Shown in pieces: positions 1 to 6,863 of a stretch of DNA of 64,000 nucleotides. Under the pieces are notes generated by a model, which was given only the letters and a program-made list of their open reading frames with translations, was not told where the DNA came from and made no database searches. Made by a program: the position numbers and the translations under genes. The stretch's first letter is position 1. Every line of letters starts with the position of its first letter. Source of the DNA: Neobacillus niacini NBRC 15566 (GTDB lineage: Bacteria > Bacillota > Bacilli > Bacillales > Cytobacillaceae); NCBI RefSeq assembly GCF_001591505.1, contig NZ_BCVA01000005.1:1-64000 (forward strand), read 5' to 3'.

Positions 1-3
1 TGA

Positions 4-235
4 CAAGTCAGATTTCAGAGAGTCATGTCCGAATCAGGAAAGTATTCGGACAAGGCAAGTCAGATTCCAGAGAGTCATGTCCGAATAAGGCAAGTATTCG
101 GACATAGCAAGTCAGATTCCAGAGAGTCATGTCCGAATAAGGCAAGCAATCGGACAACCTGTGTCAGAATCCAGAGGGTCGTCCGAATAGGGCAAGCAAT
201 CGGACAACCCGAATCAGAGAGTCCAGTCCGAATTT
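4..235. repeat. 52-bp minisatellite with internal inverted repeats
   Basis: Three near-identical 52-bp units start at 4, 56 and 108, followed by two degenerate copies from about 160 and 210. Each of the first two units carries a perfect 8-bp inverted repeat, GTCCGAAT ... ATTCGGAC (27-34/44-51 and 79-86/96-103), around a 9-nt spacer. The third and fourth copies have decayed right arms. Because 52 is not a multiple of three, the array is not a coding repeat. It may extend left of the window. Its function is unknown. Confidence 0.85.
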
Positions 236-284
236 GACCCATTCTGAAAACTGAACTATTTTTAGTGTGTCTGAATTATTCATG

Positions 285-797
285 TTATTTCTGTAACGAC
301 TTATAATATTGAGCCTTCTCTGCATATTCTGTATAGATCCTGTGCATTTCTTTTTTATCGTGCTCATTTAATTCCCTAATAACTTTAGCTGGTCTGCCAA
401 ATGCTAATGTATTAGGAGGGATTTTTTTTCCTTGAGGTACAAGACTGCCTGCACCGATAAAAGCACCTTCGCCAATCTCGGCTTGGTCTAGAATAATCGA
501 TCCCATACCAATCAATGCCTTCTTTCGTATAATACAACTGTGAAGGATGACCTGGTGACCCACGGTTACCTCATCCTCTAAAATTAATGGGTTATTTGGG
601 CTTTGGTGTAGAACAGAGTTGTCTTGGATATTTACTTTTTTCCCGATGACTGTAGGCGCAACATCTCCTCTGATCACAGAGTTAAACCAAACGCTTGATT
701 CCTCACCTATTTCAACATCACCTGTAATGGTGGTAAAATCTGCAATGAATGCAGAGTCCGCGATTTTGGGGTGTTTATCTTTGTATGGATAAATCAT
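285..797 (-). CDS. ytoA: gamma-carbonic anhydrase-like hexapeptide protein YtoA
   Basis: This 170-aa protein has the left-handed beta-helix hexapeptide pattern throughout (for example GDVEIGEESSVWFNSVIRGD) and the conserved VGHQVILH segment with metal-ligand histidines typical of gamma-class carbonic anhydrase homologues (YrdA/PaaY/YtoA). It is probably a cytosolic homotrimer that binds a metal; its physiological reaction is not established in Bacillus. The start is the ATG at 797, preceded by AAGGAGCGACC. It is divergent from ytpA with an 80-bp shared promoter region. Length is normal for the family. Confidence 0.9.
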   Translation of the reverse strand: MIYPYKDKHPKIADSAFIADFTTITGDVEIGEESSVWFNSVIRGDVAPTVIGKKVNIQDNSVLHQSPNNPLILEDEVTVGHQVILHSCIIRKKALIGMGSIILDQAEIGEGAFIGAGSLVPQGKKIPPNTLAFGRPAKVIRELNEHDKKEMHRIYTEYAEKAQYYKSLQK

Positions 798-812
798 TTA
801 GGTCGCTCCTTT

Positions 813-844
813 TTGACTGAAATACATATTCATTCTAATATAAT
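813..844 (+). promoter_or_regulatory. Predicted sigma-A promoter of ytpA
   Basis: TTGACT (813-818) and TAATAT (836-841) are separated by 17 bp; an overlapping TATAAT lies at 839-844. The ytpA ribosome site GGAGG follows at about 866. Confidence 0.6.
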
Positions 845-877
845 ACTAAATAGAATATTTTTCTAGGAGGAAAAACT

Positions 878-1681
878 ATGTGGAAGTGGGAAGCAGAAGG
901 GGAAGTGAAGGCTGTAATTGTGATCGTTCATGGTGCAATGGAACATCACGGGCGATACGGCTGGCTCATTGAAATGTGGCGCATGTCTGGTTTTCATGTC
1001 ATAATGGGTGATCTTCCTGGACAAGGCATGACAACAAGATCCCGACGAGGCCATATAGATTCATTTGAAGAGTACATAGATGAAGTCAAGGATTGGATTA
1101 AAGCAGCTTATCGTTATGAATTGCCTGTATTTTTATTAGGGCATAGTATGGGGGGCTTAATTGCGATTCGTTTGATGCAGGAAGAAAAATTTGACTTGGC
1201 AGGAGTCATTCTCTCATCACCATGTCTAGGTTTAGTCCATACTCCTCCGAAAATTTTAGATATATTGTCTTACGGAATTAATGTGGTTTTCCCTTCATTT
1301 AAAATGAATTCAGGCTTAACCGTTGAAATGGCTACCAGAAACCAAGACGTGATTGAGGCGGATAGAGATGATAGCCTCTATATCACAAAGGTCTCTGTTA
1401 GGTGGTACCGTGAATTAGTAGAGGCCATGAAAGAGGCCTTTCTGTCAATCGAAGGCACAAAGGATGTCCCGATGCTTGTTATGCAAGCCGGGGATGATAA
1501 GATTGTTAATAAGATCCCCGTTAAGGAATGGTTCAACCAAGCACCACTATCAGAAAAGCGATTTAAGGAATGGCCAAAGCTTTATCATGAAATTTTTAAT
1601 GAACCAGAACGGGATGATATTTTTGAATATGCCAAGGATTTTGTTATCAGTCAATTAAAAGCAATAGGGTACATTGTTTAA
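878..1681 (+). CDS. ytpA: alpha/beta hydrolase, monoacylglycerol lipase/lysophospholipase YtpA
   Basis: This 267-aa hydrolase_4-type enzyme has the nucleophile elbow GHSMGG with Ser90, a downstream acidic residue in MQAGDDKIV, and a His in LYHEIFNEP, completing a catalytic triad. No signal peptide is visible, so it is cytosolic or membrane-associated. In B. subtilis YtpA makes the lysophospholipid antibiotic bacilysocin; that role here is by homology only. The start ATG has an excellent RBS (AGGAGG). ytpB begins 19 bp downstream, so the pair should be co-transcribed, as in B. subtilis. Confidence 0.9.
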   Translation: MWKWEAEGEVKAVIVIVHGAMEHHGRYGWLIEMWRMSGFHVIMGDLPGQGMTTRSRRGHIDSFEEYIDEVKDWIKAAYRYELPVFLLGHSMGGLIAIRLMQEEKFDLAGVILSSPCLGLVHTPPKILDILSYGINVVFPSFKMNSGLTVEMATRNQDVIEADRDDSLYITKVSVRWYRELVEAMKEAFLSIEGTKDVPMLVMQAGDDKIVNKIPVKEWFNQAPLSEKRFKEWPKLYHEIFNEPERDDIFEYAKDFVISQLKAIGYIV

Positions 1682-1700
1682 GAAGGGAAAGGATAGCTCC

Positions 1701-2783
1701 ATGATGCCAATTAAACTCATGTCGAAAGTTTATCGTAAAATTATTCCAGCAGTTCATCAAGAGCTAAGGTATTGGAGGTCCCGGGCAGATAGTATCCCTA
1801 ATGAGGAGCTTAGAATGCAGGCTTTGGCAAGTATTGAACATAAAACCTTTCATTGTGAGGGCGGCGGGATACTTGCTCTTTCCGCTAACGAGGAGTATAA
1901 AAAAGCAGTAAAGTTTATCGTTGCGTATCAAACCATTAGTGATTATTTGGATAATCTTTGTGATCGGAGTACCTCACTTGATCCCAAGGACTTTGAAGCC
2001 CTCCATGAATCCATGCAAGATGCTCTAACACTTGGCAGCGAACAAAAAAATTATTACCGTTTCCGCGATGATCAGAATGATGGCGGTTATTTAAATGATC
2101 TTGCGGAAACGTGCAGATCAGTATTAAAAGATTTAGAGCATTATCACTTAATCAAAGATTACCTATTGGAACTTTGCGAATATTACTGTGACTTGCAAAT
2201 TCACAAGCATGTTATCCATGAAGAACGTGTTCCCAGATTGGAAAAATGGTTTGAAGTCCATCAAAACAAACTTCCTGACATGGAGTGGTATGAATTTTCT
2301 GCTTGTTCGGGTTCAACCTTGGGGATATTCTGTCTGATTTCCTATGCAATGAGAAATGATTTTCATGCCAAGGATGCAGAAAATATTCGTAAAGGATATT
2401 TTCCATACATACAAGGCCTTCATATCTTATTAGATTATTTTATCGACCAAGAAGAAGATCGGGAAGGCGGGGACTTGAATTTTTGTTTTTATTATGAAAA
2501 TCAGGAAACGCTGTTTAAGCGGTTAAGTCATTTTGTCCGTGAAGCAGACCGACATACCGAATTTTTGCCGCATAAAAAGTTTCACCAACTCATAAATCGA
2601 GGGCTGTTAGGAATTTATTTATCGGATGGAAAGGTTCGAAAACAGAAAAAGGTGCGAAAACTAGCCAGGGGAATCATAAAGACTGGCGGTATAGTCAGCT
2701 ATTTCTTTTATATCAACGGACTGGTCTATCGTTCTGTGCAAAAATGGATCCCTTCATTTGTAACAAGACTTATCATAAAATAA
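1701..2783 (+). CDS. ytpB: Tetraprenyl-beta-curcumene synthase YtpB
   Basis: This 360-aa, mostly helical protein carries the family-typical LASIEHKTFHCEGGGILAL and QTISDYLDNLCDRS segments. The aspartates of the latter fit the DXXXD-like metal site of large-type C35 terpene cyclases. The known reaction of the family is conversion of all-E-heptaprenyl diphosphate to tetraprenyl-beta-curcumene, a sesquarterpene precursor in spores. I chose the ATG at 1701 after AAGGGAAAGG; an in-frame TTG at 1674 would overlap the ytpA stop. The stop codon lies inside the following terminator. Confidence 0.9.
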   Translation: MMPIKLMSKVYRKIIPAVHQELRYWRSRADSIPNEELRMQALASIEHKTFHCEGGGILALSANEEYKKAVKFIVAYQTISDYLDNLCDRSTSLDPKDFEALHESMQDALTLGSEQKNYYRFRDDQNDGGYLNDLAETCRSVLKDLEHYHLIKDYLLELCEYYCDLQIHKHVIHEERVPRLEKWFEVHQNKLPDMEWYEFSACSGSTLGIFCLISYAMRNDFHAKDAENIRKGYFPYIQGLHILLDYFIDQEEDREGGDLNFCFYYENQETLFKRLSHFVREADRHTEFLPHKKFHQLINRGLLGIYLSDGKVRKQKKVRKLARGIIKTGGIVSYFFYINGLVYRSVQKWIPSFVTRLIIK

Positions 2784-2817
2784 TAAACCAGGCTGGCAGC
2801 CTGGTTTATCTTTTTTC
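2783..2817 (+). terminator. Convergent terminator between ytpB and mnmM
   Basis: A perfect 12-bp stem (2783-2794 / 2798-2809) with a 3-nt loop is followed by CTTTTTT. It overlaps the last codons of both convergent genes and may work in both directions. Confidence 0.85.
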
Positions 2818-3378
2818 AATTGCAACAATAAAGGGAGGATTATTTTGTTGATTAATAAATCGATACATAAGGACATGCGCTGTTTTCTGATCTATTTCTT
2901 GACAATACGTTAGTAAAGCATCTCTCTCAATCGCTCCCTCTGTATGGCCATGGTAGATGACAAGGATAATGATTCCCTCTGGCAACATCATCTCGAGCAA
3001 TTGTTCAATTGCAGAAATGGTGGTCTCAGGCTTTGTTACAACTGATTTATCACTGCCAGGCAAATAACCTAAATTAAAAATTGCAGCTTTAACCTTTCCG
3101 TGGTGTTCAGCTGGTATTAAGTTAGAAAGCTGCTCATGACCTCTATGAAAGATAGTTACGCGGTCCGTCAAACCATGTTGAATTAATCTTTCCTGACTGG
3201 TTCGAATAGCGTCCTCTTGTACATCAAAACCATACACGGTTCCATTTTCACCTACGAGATTAGCTAAAAAAAGAGTATCATGACCATTTCCCAGTGTTGC
3301 ATCAACAACGACATCACCACCAGCAATAGTCATTTCAAGTAATTTCTTTGTATATGGAAGTATCCGATCGAGCTTCAT
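2806..3378 (-). CDS. mnmM: tRNA 5-aminomethyl-2-thiouridine methyltransferase MnmM (YtqB)
   Basis: This 190-aa class I SAM-dependent methyltransferase has the AdoMet motif DATLGNGHDTLFLA near residues 26-39 and the family signature FNLGYLPGSDKSVVT. In B. subtilis the homologue YtqB was shown to be MnmM, which methylates nm5s2U34 to mnm5s2U in tRNA. It begins 2 nt after the ytqA stop, so the two are one operon on the minus strand. Its RBS lies inside the ytqA 3' end (GTGAGGA). Confidence 0.88.
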   Translation of the reverse strand: MKLDRILPYTKKLLEMTIAGGDVVVDATLGNGHDTLFLANLVGENGTVYGFDVQEDAIRTSQERLIQHGLTDRVTIFHRGHEQLSNLIPAEHHGKVKAAIFNLGYLPGSDKSVVTKPETTISAIEQLLEMMLPEGIIILVIYHGHTEGAIERDALLTYCQEIDQKTAHVLMYRFINQQNNPPFIVAIEKR

Positions 3379-3380
3379 CC

Positions 3381-4343
3381 TTAGTTCCTCACGATACTCT
3401 CATGATAAAATTTCCCCTGATAGCTATCTCTTCTTTTTAGCTCTGCGTCAATGGAATTTAGTACTTCCCACTTGTTCACACTCCACATAGGTCCCACCAT
3501 TAAGTCAATCGGTCCATCCCCAGTAATACGATGAACAATCATTTCCGGCGGTAAAATTTCTAATTGGTCACAAACTAAATTCACATAGTCCTCTTGAGAA
3601 AGAAATTCAAGCATACCTTTCTCGTATTGTTTCACCATTGGAGTCCCTTTAAGTAAGTGAAGCAAATGAATTTTTATCCCTTGAACATCAAGCTTAGCAA
3701 CCTCTCTTGCTGTTTCCATCATCATTTCATATGATTCGAGCGGCAGGCCGTTGATAATGTGAGAACATATACGGATGCCATGTTTTCTAAGTTTATTTAC
3801 ACCCTCAACATAACATTGAAAATCATGGGCACGGTTGATAAGTAATGCAGTACGTTCATGCACTGTTTGCAAGCCAAGTTCAACCCATAGGTACGTTCTT
3901 TGGTTTAATTCAGCTAGATATTCAACTACATCATCCGGAAGGCAGTCTGGACGTGTTGCAATCGATAAACCGACTACTCCCTCTTGGTTGAGAACCTTCT
4001 CGAATTTTTCACGTAGAACGTCAACCGGTGCATGTGTATTTGTATAGGCTTGGAAGTAGGCCATATATTTGCCATCTTTCCATTTAGTATGCATTTTTTC
4101 CTTAATATCAAGGAATTGTGTCTCTAAATCATCGGTGCGGTCTCCAGCAAAATCGCCTGATCCTGCTGCACTACAAAAAGTACAGCCGCCGTGTGCAACC
4201 GTACCGTCACGGTTAGGGCAGTCAAAGCCGCCATCTAAAGCAACCTTAAAAACCTTATGGCCAAATTGCTGTCGTAAGTGATAATTCCAGGTATGGTAAC
4301 GTTTATCGTCAGTAGCATATGGAAAAGGGTTGGTCTGAGTCAA
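3381..4343 (-). CDS. ytqA: Radical SAM protein YtqA (TIGR01212 family)
   Basis: This 320-aa radical SAM enzyme has an N-terminal cysteine cluster in CPNRDGTVAHGGCTFC, with two Cys separated by two residues and a third upstream, a spacing characteristic of the YhcC/YtqA family rather than the canonical CX3CX2C. It should bind a 4Fe-4S cluster and AdoMet. The exact reaction is not established; coupling to mnmM suggests tRNA or RNA modification. The start is a TTG at 4343 with a strong GGAGG 8 nt upstream (reverse strand). Confidence 0.85.
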   Translation of the reverse strand: MTQTNPFPYATDDKRYHTWNYHLRQQFGHKVFKVALDGGFDCPNRDGTVAHGGCTFCSAAGSGDFAGDRTDDLETQFLDIKEKMHTKWKDGKYMAYFQAYTNTHAPVDVLREKFEKVLNQEGVVGLSIATRPDCLPDDVVEYLAELNQRTYLWVELGLQTVHERTALLINRAHDFQCYVEGVNKLRKHGIRICSHIINGLPLESYEMMMETAREVAKLDVQGIKIHLLHLLKGTPMVKQYEKGMLEFLSQEDYVNLVCDQLEILPPEMIVHRITGDGPIDLMVGPMWSVNKWEVLNSIDAELKRRDSYQGKFYHESIVRN

Positions 4344-4696
4344 TTCAGAAACCTCCTTTTAGTTTTTAGTGTGATAAAGCTATTTGTCAATTTGCACCTG
4401 CAACACAAATCAACAGCCATTTTTTTAAGCATAAAGTCAATTTTATCATGAAAATAAACGCTTATCCAACTGAATTGTTTACCAGTAATTATCACGTTAT
4501 AGGAAAGGGGAGAGAGAACAAAATAAGATATGAAGCACTTTGACTCATTGAGGGAAGTGTTTTACCAAGGCTCTTTAAAGAGCCTACAAGCTAAAACCAA
4601 AAGTGCAAAATGACTATTTCCACGTTAAAACCGGCTTTAGGATTTTAACAACAATCTTTAAGAAATAGCCTTTGCCAAAAAAAAGGGGGTCCTTAG
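4344..4696. other. Intergenic region between divergent ytqA and ytzC
   Basis: These 353 bp hold the ytqA RBS, a plausible plus-strand promoter (TTGTTT 4475-4480, 17 bp, TATAGG 4498-4503) and the structured element at 4568-4668. A 27-codon ORF at 4530-4613 lacks a properly spaced RBS. No other gene is seen. Confidence 0.7.
4568..4668 (+). promoter_or_regulatory. Structured 5'UTR element, copy A (upstream of ytzC)
   Basis: It begins with a perfect 18-bp palindrome AGGCTCTTT/AAAGAGCCT (4568-4585). A 28-nt linker follows, then an outer stem CTATTTC (4614-4620)/GAAATAG (4662-4668). This encloses a hairpin GTTAAAA (4624-4630)/TTTTAAC (4643-4649) with a CCGGCTTTAGGA loop. A homologous element with changed but still paired stems lies before tyrS at 51136-51245. 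The ytzC ATG starts 28 nt after its end. Function is unknown; it could be a cis-regulatory RNA or a dispersed repeat. Confidence 0.7.
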
Positions 4697-4984
4697 ATGG
4701 CTACTCGTGCTTCAATGGATGCTTTAATGCAGCAATGTGAGGATGTTATTCGTAACGCACAGGATCAATTTAAAGAAAGCAGCCTTCAAGAGCATTACAA
4801 CAATGATGCATATACACAGGCCTTACAACAGCTAGAGCAAACCTATCAGGATATTGCGAAAATGGCTCATAGTGCCAATGGGCAGCAGCGGGATCAACTC
4901 CATCGGATGAGGATTCAAATTCAACAGCTCCAAAATAATATGATTTTAGAGGGGCAAGCATTTAGAGGAGGAGATCTTTCTTGA
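4697..4984 (+). CDS. ytzC: DUF2524 family protein YtzC
   Basis: This 95-aa hydrophilic protein is helical and Gln/Asn-rich with predicted coiled-coil heptads (for example YTQALQQLEQTYQDIAKMA). It matches the small Bacillus protein YtzC, of unknown function. Its RBS AAAGGGGGTCC precedes the ATG. The next small gene starts inside its stop codon. Confidence 0.8.
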   Translation: MATRASMDALMQQCEDVIRNAQDQFKESSLQEHYNNDAYTQALQQLEQTYQDIAKMAHSANGQQRDQLHRMRIQIQQLQNNMILEGQAFRGGDLS

Positions 4985-5160
4985 AAAAACGATCTAAACA
5001 ACAAAATCCTGAACAAAAAACCCGCAATGGCAATAACAATCAGGATCTTGAACTTGGTCAGGATGTGGATCTTGTTAAACAATCTAAAAAGAAATATGAA
5101 AAATCTGGTGGTCAGCCGGTTAAATCAAAATTTCATCAAGAAAAGGATCAGTCATCTTAA
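4981..5160 (+). CDS. Small basic hydrophilic protein overlapping ytzC
   Basis: This 59-aa ORF starts at TTG 4981, overlapping the ytzC TGA stop, behind the strong RBS GGAGGAG inside ytzC. The product is rich in Lys, Gln, Asn and Asp (begins MKKRSKQQNPEQK), has no membrane segment, and ends just before a good terminator. The composition resembles small spore-associated proteins, but I do not recognise it as a specific SASP. Translational coupling to ytzC is likely. Confidence 0.65.
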   Translation: MKKRSKQQNPEQKTRNGNNNQDLELGQDVDLVKQSKKKYEKSGGQPVKSKFHQEKDQSS

Positions 5161-5171
5161 TAATTCGCTTC

Positions 5172-5203
5172 AGACCTTCAACCTGGTGTTGAAGGTCTTT
5201 TTA
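5172..5203 (+). terminator. Terminator of the ytzC operon
   Basis: An 11-bp perfect stem AGACCTTCAAC/GTTGAAGGTCT (5172-5182/5188-5198) is followed by a T run. Confidence 0.9.
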
Positions 5204-5282
5204 ATAATGAAAAAACTATAAAAACACTGTGAAAATAAGGTAAAAACGCCGTTCACAAATTAGAAATAACTCAATATCTTTT

Positions 5283-5298
5283 TGTGATTTTGGTCACA
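5283..5298 (+). promoter_or_regulatory. Fnr box of the nrf cluster
   Basis: TGTGA-N6-TCACA is an exact match to the Bacillus Fnr/Crp-type consensus. Its centre (5290.5) lies about 41.5 bp before a start site predicted from the -10 like GATAAA at 5320-5325, the usual class II activator geometry. The assignment to Fnr is inferred from the consensus and from the nitrite reductase genes downstream. Confidence 0.75.
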
Positions 5299-5368
5299 GA
5301 ATGGGTTTAAGTATCATGGGATAAATAAAGTATGTAAATTGACATCTAAAGGTTAGTTCTAATGAGTC

Positions 5369-5386
5369 TTGTGAATGTATTCACAA
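5369..5386 (+). promoter_or_regulatory. Rex-type operator (also fits Fnr) upstream of the nrf cluster
   Basis: TTGTGAA-TGTA-TTCACAA is a perfect 7-4-7 palindrome, the form described for Rex redox repressors in Firmicutes. It also satisfies TGTGA-N6-TCACA. It lies downstream of the predicted start site and 31 bp before the first ATG, a repressor-like position. ATTCACAAA within it also resembles a ResD half-site. Confidence 0.65.
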
Positions 5387-5417
5387 AAAATTCACAATTT
5401 GGAAGGAAGTAAGTACC

Positions 5418-6245
5418 ATGAAAAAATTACTGCTTAACATAAATATCCTCCTGTTCTTACTGCTATTAAATCCGTTGGTTACCGCCGCAGAAGAGAATCG
5501 AAACATTCTGACTTTGGAGGAGCTTTCAATAAAGGTAATGCCAGAATACGCTTACCATCCTAATGATGTTAAGAAAGATCATCCTCCATTATTGATTGGT
5601 TATCAAGGAACTATGCGGAATCTCTCGGACCAGCCTCAAAAGGGACATATTGAACTGCCGCTGCCGATGGAAGAACAGAATTTTCGGATTGGCTATGTTG
5701 CTGATTATTCAAGTGATTTATCAAAGGTGTATGAAATTGAGTACATAATCAACCAAGAAAAAGGAACTATTTCTTGGACAACAAGTGAAGAGATACAGCC
5801 AAATGATGTTTATAAATTCGTTGTTGAATTTTATACCGATACCATAATGGTTGAAAAAGAAAAGAAGATAGTGTCTTACCAATTTAAAAGCTTTACGAAT
5901 ATTGGCTTGTTCAATGTTTCATTTATAGAACCTCTAAAGGCACAAAATGTAAAAATGGATCCAGAAACAGAAAAGAAAAAGACTCATGCTGACGAAGACG
6001 GTGTTCACTCCTATTTCTTTAAAGGATTAAAAGCTGGAGAAGAGAAAAGTTTTACTCTTTCGTATGAGCGTAATGAAACGTCGACTGCAATCGAGATGAT
6101 GGAAACACAGAAACAACAACCGATTGACAGCGCGGCCAATGAAAAAAGTCCTGCTATCCTTTCTATCGCAGCTGTTAGTGGAGCTGGATTACTAGCTGGT
6201 AGTGCATTTATTTATTTTGTGAAAAGTAGGCGCAGGAAGAATTAG
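5418..6245 (+). CDS. Unrecognised secreted, C-terminally membrane-anchored protein, first gene of the nrf cluster
   Basis: This 275-aa protein has a cleavable signal peptide (residues 1-23, ending VTAAEE), a beta-rich extracytoplasmic region of about 210 residues, and one C-terminal membrane helix (about 246-268) followed by a basic KSRRRKN tail. It therefore looks like a type I membrane protein facing outward. I see no heme motif (CXXCH), no cysteines in the ectodomain, and no recognisable family. Its position directly behind Fnr- and Rex-like sites and 92 bp before nrfH suggests a role in nitrite ammonification, perhaps as an assembly or docking factor; that is inference. Confidence 0.8.
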   Translation: MKKLLLNINILLFLLLLNPLVTAAEENRNILTLEELSIKVMPEYAYHPNDVKKDHPPLLIGYQGTMRNLSDQPQKGHIELPLPMEEQNFRIGYVADYSSDLSKVYEIEYIINQEKGTISWTTSEEIQPNDVYKFVVEFYTDTIMVEKEKKIVSYQFKSFTNIGLFNVSFIEPLKAQNVKMDPETEKKKTHADEDGVHSYFFKGLKAGEEKSFTLSYERNETSTAIEMMETQKQQPIDSAANEKSPAILSIAAVSGAGLLAGSAFIYFVKSRRRKN

Positions 6246-6268
6246 CTTAGCAACACATTCTTTTCGGT

Positions 6269-6291
6269 AATAAGGTACAAAGTACTTTATT
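6269..6291 (+). other. Hairpin between the first nrf-cluster gene and nrfH
   Basis: A 10-bp stem AATAAGGTAC/GTACTTTATT with one G-U pair and a 3-nt loop. There is no T run, so it is more likely an mRNA processing or stabilising structure than a terminator. Confidence 0.45.
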
Positions 6292-6336
6292 CAATAAATT
6301 AGAGAGAAAAAGATTTACATTATGGGAGGTGAAAGG

Positions 6337-6861
6337 ATGTTAAAAAAATCGTTTAAAAAATTACTGGCAATTGATAAAAGAGTCTTGATTTTAGGTGCTC
6401 TTTTAGCCGGTGTACTCTTTTCCTTTGGGACTGTTAAAACAATGGCTTACCTAGATTCACCTGATTTTTGTCAAAATTGTCATACAATGAAATCTGTTTA
6501 TACTTCATTTGTTGATTCTACTCATGCAGAATTGCAGTGTAATGACTGCCATTTACCTCATGAGAGTGAGGTAGGGAAGTTATTTTTTAAGGGCCGCGCC
6601 GGGATGACACATATTTTTTATAACACCTTGGGTACGGAAGATATACCAGATAGAATTTATGCGACAACACGGACATTGAGAGTTATTAATAAAAACTGTG
6701 CAGAATGTCATAAGAGTACTGTAGATAATGTCTCACATGATGCGAAGGAAAACTGTATGTCATGTCACCAGACAGTGCCACATGGAAGTGACTTTAAAGA
6801 TGATACTTATAATCAGCCGCCTAAGTCCGGTGAACTATTAAAAAATAAGGGAGGATTTTAA
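6337..6861 (+). CDS. nrfH: NrfH, tetraheme quinol dehydrogenase subunit of nitrite reductase
   Basis: This 174-aa NapC/NirT-type cytochrome has an N-terminal membrane anchor (about 16-36) and four CXXCH heme sites at residues 45-49, 68-72, 121-125 and 140-144. Met51 directly after the first heme site matches the unusual Met ligation known for NrfH. It passes electrons from the membrane quinol pool to NrfA. I chose ATG 6337 because GGGAGGTGAAAGG precedes it; the upstream in-frame ATG at 6322 would place that RBS inside the gene. nrfA follows after 2 nt. Confidence 0.95.
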   Translation: MLKKSFKKLLAIDKRVLILGALLAGVLFSFGTVKTMAYLDSPDFCQNCHTMKSVYTSFVDSTHAELQCNDCHLPHESEVGKLFFKGRAGMTHIFYNTLGTEDIPDRIYATTRTLRVINKNCAECHKSTVDNVSHDAKENCMSCHQTVPHGSDFKDDTYNQPPKSGELLKNKGGF

Positions 6862-6863
6862 GA

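Noticed and set aside
25..237. 70-codon plus-strand ORF in the first array
   Set aside because: It is translated minisatellite with a 52-bp period, no RBS and no sensible protein sequence.
1..240. CRISPR array
   Set aside because: Units are direct tandem copies without unique spacers, and no cas gene is present. The same applies to 52608-52863.
4530..4613. 27-codon ORF upstream of ytzC
   Set aside because: The purine-rich GGGGAGAG is too far from the ATG and the ORF overlaps the structured element; no support as a gene.
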